DNA from: Anas platyrhynchos
Lineage: Eukaryota; Chordata; Aves; Anseriformes; Anatidae
Assembly (NCBI RefSeq): GCF_047663525.1
Contig: NC_092587.1
Location: forward strand, 147,507,001 to 147,571,000
Direction of reading: 5' to 3'
Length of the DNA: 64,000 bases
The translations under genes were made by a program, and so were the position numbers. The notes beneath the pieces were generated by a model. It saw only the letters and a program-made list of their open reading frames with translations, did no database searches and had not been told where the DNA came from. Shown in pieces: positions 12,431 to 24,938 of the stretch; position 1 is the stretch's first letter, and every line of letters starts with the position of its first letter.

Positions 12431-14620
12431 TTGGTCTCAAAACAAAAACAAACAAACAAACAAATTAAAACACTTGTGATTAAAGTCTGGACTAGCACAG
12501 AGCTGAAAGATTGCATGGGGCTACAGAGACAGTTGGGTAAGACGGGCAGCAGCAGCAGTGTAGCAGTCTTCTTGTTGTTGCCTTGCCTTTCTGCCCCCCT
12601 CACACTCAATACAGCACCAGGCATGCCTCTCCCCTCACTTGACTCTTACTTGCTTGGGGCTGGGGGGAGACTGCAAATCTCCCGTTTGAGAAAAAAATCA
12701 GTAACATGATTATTGTGAAACAGAGCTGTATATAGCCTTTAAGATGTGTCATCCTTGTGACCTTTTCTTTCAGAGGACAAATGAAACTAGTTAAGAAACC
12801 TTTAGCCAGCAGTCTGCTGCTAGACACTGTCTATCTTCAGTGCTCTGGCAAAACTTTCCCTTTACTCTTCCTGCTTTAAAATTGCTATGGTTGCTCTGCA
12901 GTGGTGTCAGTAACTATGAAGTGGTTGCTCTCCAGTTCCCATAACGGGGAGACAAACCCTGTCTAAGCACAGGTAGAATCATCACTGCTTCTTACACTTA
13001 GTATTTTCTGCAAGGTCTGTGAGGAGCAGAACCTCTCTTTTAGTACAAGAAATAGAACCAAATCTCTGGGCATTCTCTGTCTTCACCCCCACCAAATTTT
13101 CCAATGCAATGTTTAAATGCCTACAACGAAGATTAGCCAAATTTGTCTTCAGAATCTCAGTTCTTCTTCCTTGCATCTGTTATAGAAGTTACTTTATAGA
13201 ACCCCACATTGTCTTTCCCATTAACATCCTTATCACACTGAATGTACACAGGGTTCAGCACTCCACCAATAGTTTAAGAATTTTTCCTCTCACTTTTTTG
13301 AAAGCATAGCCCTTGGCTGACTGCACACTTTAAACTAATTCTGCCTTCAGATCAGAAATTATTTTCCCCATGTCTTTTTCAGAATATTTGTTGCTGTAGA
13401 ATTTCTAAGCGTAATTATACAAACCTCCATATACTCAAAGCACAGCTAATTTCAGTTGCACTGAAATTGCAACACTTCAGCACAATGAATTTCAACACTT
13501 CTGCAAAACAGACCACAAGGACATCAGTCAGTCAGCCAGAAAATGAGGAACATTCAATTAGTGACCACCTGTGAAAAATTTGGTTTAGGGAACTCTGTGG
13601 TAAGGCCAAGGGCAGCTTGGAAATTTTCAGACAAACAGAGCTACATGAAAAACACCACTTTGTGGAGTCCAGCACATTCTGTTTAAAGTATTTCAGACTG
13701 AAGGAAATTTCACCAGGTCGAAAGTGAGGTCTAGAGGGAACTCAGCTTAGACATCTGAAAGATGTGTTGGGGGATATGCAGGTTGCTTGGGACCATCAGT
13801 GTCAAGGGAGCTCATCAAGACTATTCACCTGGACAAGAAGTTCTAGAAGGTGAGTGCCCTTCCTGAGCTCAGTCTGGAAAGGCAACTCACCGATATACAG
13901 ATATAGAGGAGTTCCCGAAGGCATAAGGATGATTACTAGTCATCAGGATTAGAGAAAGGATGTGAGGAACTGAAACTTGTGAAAAAAAAAAAAATATTTT
14001 GGGAGATACAGTTTTAGGTCAGGCTTGAACTAACCCTGGAATTAAAAAATAAAAACAATAATCAAAATCTGTGGAAAGTAAACTTGTCTTTTCAGCTCTC
14101 ACAGTGAGAAAGAGAATACAATTCTGATTTTAACTAGGATATCACAGTTTCCACTCCAGTATATTCTGCCTCATTTACTACTTCCTTCCAATATTTCTGA
14201 GAATTAGGCTGTGGCCCAACTTAAAACACTTTCCATCAATATCCCATTTTCCATGTGATAAAAGTGTCTCCTATTCACTGAGTGAATAGGGGAGGCAGGG
14301 CAGGAAAAAAAAGCCAAAGGAACCTGGCAAGTGAGTGAATGAAGATTATTAGTTGTCCAAGTGTTTTGATTCAATTTGCACTCCTGAGCTTCAGGTCTTG
14401 CAGTACATGATGAGTGCTAGCAGCTTGCTGTGCTTTACTGGAACCTGCACTGTGCATTACATAAATACTTGCTAACACTGTTGAAGCTCACACTGAGGAA
14501 TCCAAGTCTCATTTGTTCTCAGAAAATGAACTCTCTTCCTTCATCAGCAGGGTCCTTTCTGATCTGTTTCTTCTAGTGTCAGTCCTTCCCCTCCCTCACC
14601 CCCTTCTGATTTCTTACCAC
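12431..14620. other. Intergenic, no gene recognised
   Basis: AT-rich sequence, with a CAAA repeat at about 12440-12465. Short open frames at 12982-13309 overlap on opposite strands and match nothing I know. Confidence 0.5.
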
Positions 14621-14621
14621 A

Positions 14622-15440
14622 GAATCACTCAGGCCAAATGGATCATTTGGGACATCTGTAGTTCAGCCTGCTCAAAGCAGGAGCAACACTGAATTCAGAT
14701 CAAGTTGCTCAGGGCTTTACCCATTAAGGTCTTTGAAATCTTTGGGAACAGAGATTCCATAGCTTTTCTGGGCAGGAATGACTGCATTTGACTGTCCCCA
14801 TGGTAATTATTTCTTTTTCCTTATACCAAGCTTTATTTTCCTTATACCAAGTTTGATTTGGGCCCATTGTCTATTTCACACGATTGTAGACCTCTGAAAG
14901 GGTATTACTCTGTTTTCTTGACAACCTCCTAATAGGTATTGCTATTAGGACCCCCTTGCCTGTTCTCTAGGCTGGACAAACCCATTCTCTTTCCTCAGTT
15001 CCAAATTGTAGCGCAGGTGTGTGCTCCATCCTGACCATCCTCTTGCATTTCAAAGAGCGCCCTTCAAGTTTCTAACTGTCTTTCATGTGTTTGGGATGTA
15101 GTGTGTCCAAGACTGGATGTACTGTTCTAAATGTTTATTGGAACAGGTTTCCAAGGGAAGTAGTTGGGTCACCATGCTAGAGGTCTTCAGAAAATATGTA
15201 GATATGGTGCTTAGTGACATGTTTTAATGTTGGCCTTGGCAGTGCTTGTTAAAGGTTGTTAAAGGTTGGCCCAGATGATCTTAGAGGTCTTTTCCAACCT
15301 AAATGATTCTATGATTCTAAATACACTCTGAAAGGTGCCAAGGAAAGAAAAAAAAAATGCCCTTCCCTTAATCTACTGTTTACTCTCCTGTTAATACATC
15401 TGAACATGCTGCTAGTCTTCACCTCTGACAGGGCCTACTG
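14622..15440 (-). mobile_element. Old, diverged CR1, interrupted by a younger CR1
   Basis: Minus-strand CR1 with a recognisable but eroded 3' tip at 14622 and body segments up to about 15132. It seems to resume after 15322 for about 100 bases. Confidence 0.6.
15133..15314 (+). mobile_element. CR1 3' end with 8-bp target duplication
   Basis: A plus-strand CR1 terminus ending CCAACCTAAATGATTCTATGA. TTCTAAAT flanks it at 15125-15132 and 15315-15322. It lies inside the older minus-strand CR1. Confidence 0.8.
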
Positions 15441-15741
15441 TGGACTTACGTTTAGTTTGCTTTACCCCAGAAGCTGTTGGGTCTTTTCCACAAAGCTGCT
15501 ATATTTGCCCCTCTCCCTGATGAAAATGCTGTGGAGACAGAATATACTTTCAAACAGCAATCATAAAATATTCTTCAAAAGCATACATCTTGGCCAAGTA
15601 CAAATTCACAAGAAAGAAGAAAACAAAACAAAAATAAAAAAAGCCACATCTGATTAAAACAAAGAAAAACCCACATTACACACATTTCTTCTTTCAAAGC
15701 AGAGTCTCCTGACCTTTCCAAAGAAAAATACTCAAATCATT

Positions 15742-16097
15742 AAAAGAACAATTAAAGCAATGCATTTTCCCTAATCTCATCTTTAGACCATCAGAACTTT
15801 AGGGGTTGAAGTTGTCCAAGACAATTCATCCTGACATAAAACAGATACAGCAGTATAAGCTTGGCAATGATATGGGACAACTGAAATTAAGTTCCTAGAA
15901 TGGCAGAAGATGAGCAACTTGAGAAATGATCAGAGGCAGAAGGACCTTGTGTGTGACTGCACATTACATAACATACATATTTTCATTTTAATATATAAAT
16001 TGCATGTTTCAAAGCAGCTATGTTATCTGCCAACTGCGCATCATTAACATAGAAAACATAGAATATCCAGAGTTGCAAGGGACTCACAAGAATTACT
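15742..16097 (-). repeat. Second copy of the 356-bp block
   Basis: It aligns to 11831-12186 with no gaps and about ten substitutions (about 97% identity by eye). It carries the same CR1 3' tip at its right end, which abuts a CR1 body fragment. Confidence 0.9.
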
Positions 16098-16625
16098 TTA
16101 GCCACACCTCATATGTCTTCCACTCTAGACCCTTTACTGTTTTTGTTGCTGTCCTTTGGACAATCTCTAATAGAGTTATGCCTTTCTTACGCTATGGTGC
16201 CCCAAACTGCACACAGTACTTGAGATGAAGCTGCACTATTGCAGAGCAGAGTTGGCCAATCCCTTCCCTCAACCAGATATCAACGCTGTGCCTGATGCAC
16301 CCCAGGGTACGGTTGGCCCTTTTGGATGCTAGGGCACACTCTTCACTCATATTCAACTGGCTGTCAACCAAAACGCACATGATTTCTTTTCTGCAGGGCA
16401 GCTCTCCAGCGTCTGTATGTATTTACAGGGTTGCCCCATCCTAGGTACAGAATCTGGCACTTGTTTTTGTTCAGCTTCATGGAGTTGGTGATTGCCCAGC
16501 CCTGTTATTTGTCAAGAGCTCTGTGCAAGGCCTCTCTACCCTTGAGGAAGTTGACAGCTCCTCCTGTTGTCATTTGGAAACTTAGTGTGCATTCAAGTCC
16601 AGAACCCACACATTGTTCATAAAAA
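16098..16625 (-). mobile_element. CR1 body fragment
   Basis: Minus-strand CR1 with GCACACAGTACTTGAG, CACCCCAGGGTACGGTTGGC and AGGTACAGAATCTGGCACTT segments typical of a CR1 body. It joins directly to the CR1 tip of the 356-bp block, with the intervening CR1 sequence missing. Confidence 0.85.
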
Positions 16626-19610
16626 CATTTAAAAAAACTCCACTAATGAGTGGCTGCAAGCTTGATGTAGCCCCATTTGCTATAACCCTTTGAGCCTGAA
16701 AGAACATACAACCTCACACATTCAATTAAAATGTACTGAAAGGAAAATATTCATCTCCCTTATGTCTGCCATGCTGCTGCTTCACACCGCATGTAAAAGA
16801 ACCATAGTATTTGCAGTTTGTTGAATTTGCAGAAACCTATCTTAAATGCTAAATGTCCGTGATAAGAATGTAAAATAAGATATCAATCAACTAGATACTA
16901 CTTATTACCTATCATGCATTTAATACCACTTATTGAGTGCAGGAGTTTTCAGTAACGACCACTAACTGAAGCATAAGCATGACTGAGGTCGGAATGGACT
17001 TTGCTATCTCATCTATCGTCAGTTTGTTAGCAGAACCATCAGGAATGATATATCCTCTTTTTCTTCCTGCTTTGGTCAGAAAATGCTGGTCTGTTAAAAT
17101 TCAACTTTGTGTAGAAGTGGATCAATTTTAAGAAGACAAGTTTTCTCATGAAGCCAGCAGAAAACTAACCCAACAACAACAAAATTGCCCGCTTTGTCAG
17201 TAGAAATATCTGACCAGACTGTTGTCTTGCACTGTTTGCACTTGTGGGAGTATTCATGGTTCAGAATTTTTGTGAAGAAACTTGAGGTCCTGTTCCATCC
17301 TACTGTAGGAAGGCAACACTTTTGAAATATTTTCTCTCAGAAAAGATTTCCCACATCACACATCAGAAACACTTTTCAAAATTTCTGTACTATCCATGTG
17401 TGTTGAAAGCAGAAGGAATAAATACAGTTAAGAAATGGGGCAGTGATGACAACAGATTTTGCTTCACAGCACTTTTGCTAAATGCTTAAAACACATCTAT
17501 AATCCATTATATATATATAAATATAAATTAAATTATCAAAGCTACGTTTTGTAAAGTGCCAAGCACTTTGGTTCAGAATTGGCTTAAGCCAAGCAAGCCT
17601 ACTGAATCCACTTGGAAAACTTACATATCAAAAATTAATTTTGCAAGTTTAGCCACTATGTTTAAGGAAAAACAACTTCCCTTCCCTTCCAACACTGCAC
17701 CAAAAATAACAAACATCTGATTAGAGATTCAGGTCATCTCTTTAATGTACTTCAGTAATAGGAGACAACTCATTGCATGCCAATAATTCTTTTATCTACA
17801 GGGACTCACACAAACTTTGGCTAAATTGAGGTCTCCAGTAGAGGATTTAAGATATCTTTGTGGCAAACTTAGCACATCAAAGTTACAAAATACTACTACT
17901 AATAATAGTAACAACAAATTTCAGTTTTGCCTCCAGGACACATAAATAAAGAACAAATATTTTAAAGTATTTGTAGAAAGAGGACTTCCAGACATTCTGA
18001 AACCTTAGTTAAGCCTCACAAAAATCCCAGTGTGGTAATCCAGTGCACATATCCTCATTGATGAAATGTCTTTCTGAAGCATGGAGAAGTTGAACAGTTT
18101 CATCAGTTTACCATAGTCAATAATTCCTAGCCCTATATCACTTTTATTTATTGTCTATCACCATAAGAACTCAAATCAAACAGCACTATAAAAAGAGACG
18201 AGGAGGCTGCAATATACAAAGCGTCTTTTCTTTACTGAATGAGCTTATATGACACAATTCTTAGACTTTTTTTTTTTTTTTCAAATTAAGCACAGTTCAT
18301 TACTGTGGCTTTAAATATTTTATCTACCTCAGTAGCACTTCCATACTTTGTTGATCAATGGAATAAGTATTTAATGTTTTCATTACAATATCTGCTAGAA
18401 GCCTCGACCACCCTATTAGAAGCAATACACGTGGATTATTGGGTGGGAAAAGAAAGAAATCTCATTGACTGAAAAAAAAAAAAAAACACAAACAGAGGCA
18501 AAGAAAATCTACTTAGTCCTTTTACAGGTCTGTTTTGTTTGTTTAAAACAGATTTGTACAATATATTTAAAATTGCACAAGACAAACAAACAAACAAAAA
18601 GCCCTATTGTTATCCTAGGGATTGGGTCCAGATTTCTGGGATACAAAAGTATTTTTTTAATTTTTATGGTTGGTTCAGGGTTGTTGAATTTTTCTTTACT
18701 GTATTGCGGAGAATGGATCATAGCAAAAGCAAGAGAAATACAACAAATATGTATGCAACTATATTTCCATAGACTAATCTGTTCAAAAGAAGACAAAATT
18801 CTATAAAAAAAAAAAATTGTCAAAGATTCAAATGTGTGTGCATATACTTTCACATATATATATTTATTGTATATACACAACATATATATATATTATTGCA
18901 GAAATTATGGAGTCAGAAATCCAATTATACCTACTATATTGTGTCTAATTTCATTACATTTCTTTCTATGCCTGCCTTGTTTACATGTATGTATGTACAT
19001 ATTCCTTGATGGGTAGCAATACTTTGAAGCTGTCTAAACATCTTATGTGTCCTTTTTCCAGTAAAATTAATTGTAATCAGTAAATACTAATAGACTTTAG
19101 TAATGTATATATCTTTTGTCCACAGAGGATAAGCAAGCTAGTGGCTACTATTCTATATACTTCTGAGGAGTTTACTTAATCGTCCTGTACATTTAGACTT
19201 TCTTTCCAAAATAAATCTCAATGTCAAACAAAAACAAACAAACAAAAATAAATAAACAGAAACCAGGTGACACCACCATTTCATGATAGGTAATCTAGTG
19301 TTTGATGATTCTTCCTTATCCTTTATGCTTCAATTTATTTATTTATTTATTTATTTTTTGATGGAACAAAATTAAAATGCACTTGTGTTTTAGTTTTCCA
19401 TTTCTGGATAATAAAATGGTCCTGCTCATGCTATACTTTGTGGTCAACTCTTCTTTGATTTGTTTCATGGACAAGAAATTACTTCAAAGCCAAAAGCCAT
19501 ATCTTTACAGCTGTTGTTTAGAGTCTCCCATTGTCTAAAATAAATTGGCTTTCTGGTAATCACATGATATTTTTTATCTCACAAGTACGTCTGGTGTGTT
19601 TCCTGTTTTG
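16626..19610. other. Spacer downstream of TNFSF13B
   Basis: AT-rich. It holds TA repeats (about 17505-17530 and 18855-18895), poly-A/T runs and a TTTA repeat (about 19333-19355). A weak ancient LINE-like similarity may exist at about 18010-18150. No gene was recognised. The part nearest 19600 may be TNFSF13B 3' UTR. Confidence 0.5.
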
Positions 19611-19679
19611 GGTTCACTTATTAAACTGAAGAAAAGGTTTCAGAAGCTGGTGGTGTGGGAGAGAGACTGAATTGGCAGC

Positions 19680-19685
19680 TTTATT
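19680..19685 (-). terminator. Candidate poly(A) signal of TNFSF13B
   Basis: AATAAA on the minus strand, 80 bases beyond the stop codon, is the first canonical signal after the TNFSF13B frame. Further AATAAA copies occur in the TTTA-repeat near 19330-19355, so a longer 3' UTR is possible. Confidence 0.5.
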
Positions 19686-19765
19686 AAAATTCATTTTTTT
19701 TTTCCTGACAAATGCATTGGAAAAGAAGAAAACTGCACTAAGCATAACAACAGAATCAAAGGATT

Positions 19766-19878
19766 TCAGAAGAGTCTGACTGCACCAAAAAAAGTACCAT
19801 CGCCATCCAAGGATATTTTGGCTCGTCTTCGTGGTATTGTAAGTTGAAGTTCGTCCCCTTCTTCTAATTTTGCAATGC
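19766..19878 (-). CDS. TNFSF13B: TNFSF13B coding exon 6 (C-terminus and stop)
   Basis: The acceptor TTTGCCAG| begins this terminal exon. It encodes residues 252-288, starting IAKLEEGDELQL and ending FFGAVRLF before TGA. The final two beta strands of the TNF homology domain are complete. The last residue is F where human BAFF ends in L. A canonical AATAAA follows 80 bases after the stop on the minus strand. Confidence 0.97.
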
Positions 19879-22800
19879 CTGGCAAAAAAAATGGAATATT
19901 TTAAAGTTAATATTTCACAGACATTATTTTTATCAATGGTGTTCAAAATGTTATTACACATCATCTTATAAATGTAAGCATGGCTTGTTACTTGTGACAA
20001 GTGCTTGTTTTATCTTTAGGTACAATCACACAGATTTCAGCCTACCAAAATCTGACACTTAGCATCCTCTGTGGAGCTGGATCTACCTTTCTTTCCTTAG
20101 CAATTCCATTCTTCACTCATTGTGTCAAAGTTCACTTAAGCTAACGCTGCAAAAAAAAAAAATCACCTAACTGCAGTGCAATCAGATTCCCCATCTTATG
20201 GTGATGAGACAGTCAAGGTCAGCACTGGGCATTGCTGGTCCTAGACCATTCAGTTCCCACACTTCTAGAGGAGGTCTCATCAGCTTTACCAACCAAATGA
20301 AGTTACCATACATCAGCTGATCCACTGCAACTGCAGAGCACAAAAGTCTGCTTCCTGCAAGCCACACATCAGCTGATGTGGTAACAGAAAGCACCTTGCC
20401 TTCCAGTTGCAATCACTGGACTGAGAACAAAACTAACATCTGCAGCAACACGTGCTCAACAACATGAGATACTGCAGTAAAATTCAGTTTTCCAGGTGAA
20501 AGCAGAAGGTGGGAGTTTTGAAAGCAGGAACGACGATGTGGCAGAATGGAATACATGAAATTAATCTCTATGTAAAAAAAAAAAAAAAAAAAAAAGAAAA
20601 AGAAAAAGAAAAAGAAAACTTCCTTCCCAGCCCCATTTGTTTAGTACCACCACTTGTCAACAGTCAAGTCTTATTACTGAATGTAACCCACTTTTTATAG
20701 AAGACAGAGAAAAAAAAAAGACAGATTTTATTCACAGAGATTTTGCTAGAGAATAACAAAATCAAAAACCCCCACATCCCTGACAAAGAAGAAAGACAGA
20801 CAGGTAAGAGCTACTGAATGAGGTTTGATAGGCCTGGACAATAATTCCTTAAATGCTGCTGCAGGAAAATACACACATATAAGCACTAAGCCTGCTGGAC
20901 TTGCGTTAAATATTTTAATTGGTCTTTTTTGTGGTGTTTCTAATTTGTGCAGTCAAAAAGAGCTCTTTATAGAATTAACTTTTTCATCTAACCAGATAGT
21001 AAAATTGCATTAGCCATTATTAGGAGTGGAGATTTAAGCTGGTAAATGACTTTAGAATGACAACTATTAATTGGATGGTTGGACCAGATGGTCTTGGGGA
21101 CCTTTTCCAACCTTAATGATTCTAGAATGGATTGAATCTTTGAAAGCCCACAGTGAAGTACACAAAAATTGTGTGGCTAAAACTCATGCATGATATATTA
21201 AAGCAGAACACAGCTCCTAAATACGTTTTAGTGGGATACGTAAATGTGGAAACCAACACCTAAGTTAAACTCAGTTCTTCAGCAGGGACAGTATGTACTA
21301 CTTTTGTATGCCTCAAGCACCTATCTATGAAAGCACCAAAGTATCCAAGCACTTTATACAGCTAATGTAGAGACAGGAGTCACTCAGATCATCTAAGTGA
21401 GATGCATGTAGTTCAACTGCTGATGCTTGATATAAATCTATACTTTTGGAATGTGTTTTGTAGTTTTGCAATTAACCAGATCCATTTTCCTTAGAACTGC
21501 TACAATTCTTAATCACCCGCCATTTGAGATTCCATTTAATACAGTTTATTTGCAAACAATGAGAAGGAAAATTTAGATGTTTACCAGCGGTATAGCAAGA
21601 ATTATTCGGATAAGACTGTGGCATATTTTGGATGCAGCGAAATAATGTCACCAAGCTCAGATCATCACCAAACACGTGGGCCTTCTTCCTCTGTATTAGA
21701 TGTCCCATAGCAAATGTTGTATCTGTATATAAAACCTACAGAATGAAGAGGTACAGACTTCAAATATATTGTATGCAGACATTAAAAATCCTTTAAAATT
21801 CAGATGCTGAAGTGAATTGAGCATTCTTACCTGGCCATATATGAAAAAATATCCTGTTTCTTTGATCACTATTTTATTTCCATGTTCTTCCAGAGCTGTT
21901 CCACGTTTAAAGCTCAGAAGCCAAGGGACAATGCTTGAATCATCTAAAAGAAACAAGAATGTTGGGGTAATCAGAAAAAAAAAACAAACAAACAACAAAC
22001 ACCACCACCACCAACAAAAAAACAACACCACAAACAGACACAAATGTACTTCCCCAGTTATCATCTGCCAAAATTGAATAAAGCTGACTACTAGTTAAGA
22101 CTTCCAGTCTCTCTAGCTGTATTTCCCCCAAAAAAGAGGATATTTGCAAGAGCTGCCCAGATGCAACGACCACATTATTTTATTTATTTATTTATTTTAA
22201 AATCAGGCCATATAACTCAGTTAGTGCTTTGAAGTTAATTAAAATAAGACACAAGATCTAAAACATGGAACAGTGAGCAATAAAATGTGGAATATGTTCC
22301 TACCTTTCTGTTGGATATCACTTTTGCTGTCAGCGATGAGTTGCAAGCAGGCCTGTAGCACTGCAAAGTGAAAGCATACATGTCATTTGTACAACGGAGT
22401 AAGCTTTTTGAAGCTACTTCAAAAAAAATGGAAGAACACAAAACAAAACTATATTCTTTGTCTCACCACCTATTTGAAAACAGAATCTATCTTACTCAAA
22501 CATGCCAAAGCAAAATTCATACAGCAACATGCACTAGATAGTTCTCAGAGAGCTACAGCTAAGCAGCATATAAATTGTACTTGCTTGTTTTAATCTTTGG
22601 TCCTAATTGAGTTTAAAAATGCAGCAGTAAGTTAAATAAGCTATGAATCAGATCAATTAGCTTTGTTAATTTTTTAACTAAAAGCTCAAAAAAAAAAAAC
22701 CCAACAAACAAAAACCAACAACCCTGCCAGCTATGACAGATACCAGTTTTTCTAACAGTATTTATTATATTGCTAAAAATAGTTTTCAGTCATGGTTTGT

Positions 22801-24882
22801 GTAAAATGTTAATCATATATACTGGTTACGTGGTACTTTCAAGAACAGTAAAATCAAATTCTCAACATCCATATGCATGTACCCTCCATATATTTTCAGA
22901 TGCATGCAGTCAATCACCCTGTACTAAGAGAGAAAGTACAGAGATGACTGGTAGCAAATAAATGCACACGTAACAAATACCTTAGTATCTGACAAAAAAA
23001 AAAAAAAAAAGCATTACTTAAAACTGTAGGTGTTGGAGACATGAGAAAATAGGACGTTGATCAGAGAAAAATACTGTGGCATAATATGATGGGATATATA
23101 TTCTGAGATATGATAAAATAAAGGCTCCCAAGAGAAACAGAGATTAAGAAAAAAAAAATCTGCTAACCACATATGTCAGTGAAGAGGATAAAAGACAAGA
23201 GCATGGTTGCATTTGCAAATAGCAGGTTTTCAGGAAAACATCAGGTTGTAGTGGCATTTTGAAGGCTGGAAAACACAGGTGTAACATTTACTGAACTTCA
23301 TTTACTGCACTTAGAAACTGATACTAAGTTAAGAGAAGAAAATTCTGCTTTGGACTGCTGAATCTCTTTGTTTGCCTTGTTGTTGTTGTTCTTCAGATAA
23401 AAATGCCATGGGCTAGATTCAGATCCCCCCCTTGCTGCAAAGGGCAGTGACCTACTCTGAGATCTTATTTCTGTCCTGTCAATGGTACCCCTGTGCACAC
23501 CCCTGTGTTCATCAGCATCCACTTCTCTGTGCAGTGTACAGAGTGACAAGGTTGGAGAAGAAAGTGGTCTCCTGTCTGTACCTTTCTCCTTTCAAGGAGG
23601 CTGTCAGGGGAGGGCTAGATGCTCTATAGCACATCAGTGGCGCTCACAGACAGTGGACAAAATTCACATGCAAGTCTGGGAATGCTTCAATGTCACAAGA
23701 ATTAAGAACCTATGAGCCCTACTGACATTAACAGGAACACTATCCTGCAGTCAACACTTCCTTTAACATGCCAAAATCTATAGATTTTCAAACCAAGAAT
23801 TTAAAGACATTTACATTCCCTGTCCTTTGATAAGTAACAGAAAACCAAGCCAACATAAAATCAAAAATGGTGTTTTACTTCAGTGATTTTTTATTTCTTT
23901 TAAAAAAATCACATTTGTAAGTGACAAAATTTTCTGAAAAAGAAACTTCCAAATAAAATCAAAATGTGATTTCTGGAGTTGCACAACAACAACAAAAAGC
24001 ATGTCAGGCAATTTACTTCACAAGGTATTCATTTACCTTCGTTTGGAACAAAATGCCTTCCTGGTGAATGGAATTGGCAGTAATCTAAATACATATAATT
24101 TTTCCTGCTTTTAAAGGAACTCACCAGTGTGGCCATTGGAATTTCCACTGTCCGAACAAGAGAGGAAACTGCCCTCATTCACAGTTTGTAGCTCTGGATT
24201 TGTGATTTGATTCTTAGCAGCACTGAAAAGCTATTCATCATTCATCAGAACTGCCACACAGTAATTAAAATCAGCAAGCTAGGTACAATCTGAGAACTTT
24301 TTAATATTTTAAAAACACTTTAAAAACACAGTTCTGCAGCAGTTTACAAATATCTGCTCTCTTCTCTCTGGGGACAGCGACAGGACCTGAGGGAATGGCA
24401 TGGAGCTGGGACAGGGGAGGGTCAGGCTGGGTGTTAAGGGGAGGTTCTGCACCCAGAGGGTGGTCGGGCACTGGGACAGGCTCCCCAGGGCAGTGGTCAC
24501 AGCACCGAGCTGCTGGAGTTCAAGGAGTGTTTGGACAACACTCTCAGAGTTTCGTTTTTGGGTGGTCCTGTGTGGAGCCAGGAGTTTGACTCAGTGATTC
24601 CTGTAGGTCCCTTCCAACTCTGGATATTCTGTGATTCTATGGTATCAAATCTACACACACTCTCTACAAAAATCTGTCTTTTCCTTTCATGTATGCAGAC
24701 TCTGAAGTCTTTAAGGCTGCGCAGAATGTAGTGAGTTTGCCTTTCAGGGAGAAATATGGATACAGAAGTGTCATTCGTGACAATACAGAGAACAGAAACC
24801 AGCACAGTGGCCCTTTTACCTAAAGCCACAAAAAGGAAAAATAATTTCCTAAGAACTATTTGGGGAATTTAACCACAAGATA

Positions 24883-24938
<56 letters not shown>

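Noticed and set aside
24125-24222. Minus-strand segment with acceptor TTTTCAG, donor ACTG|GTGAGT and open frame, first considered as TNFSF13B exon 2
   Set aside because: Its phase does not fit exon 1, it has no furin site, and 30590-30695 fits phase, length, splice sites and the stalk sequence far better.
24497-24829. 110-codon minus-strand frame in TNFSF13B intron 2 behind a pyrimidine-rich tract
   Set aside because: About half of it is the reverse complement of a CR1 3' end, and no family similarity was recognised.
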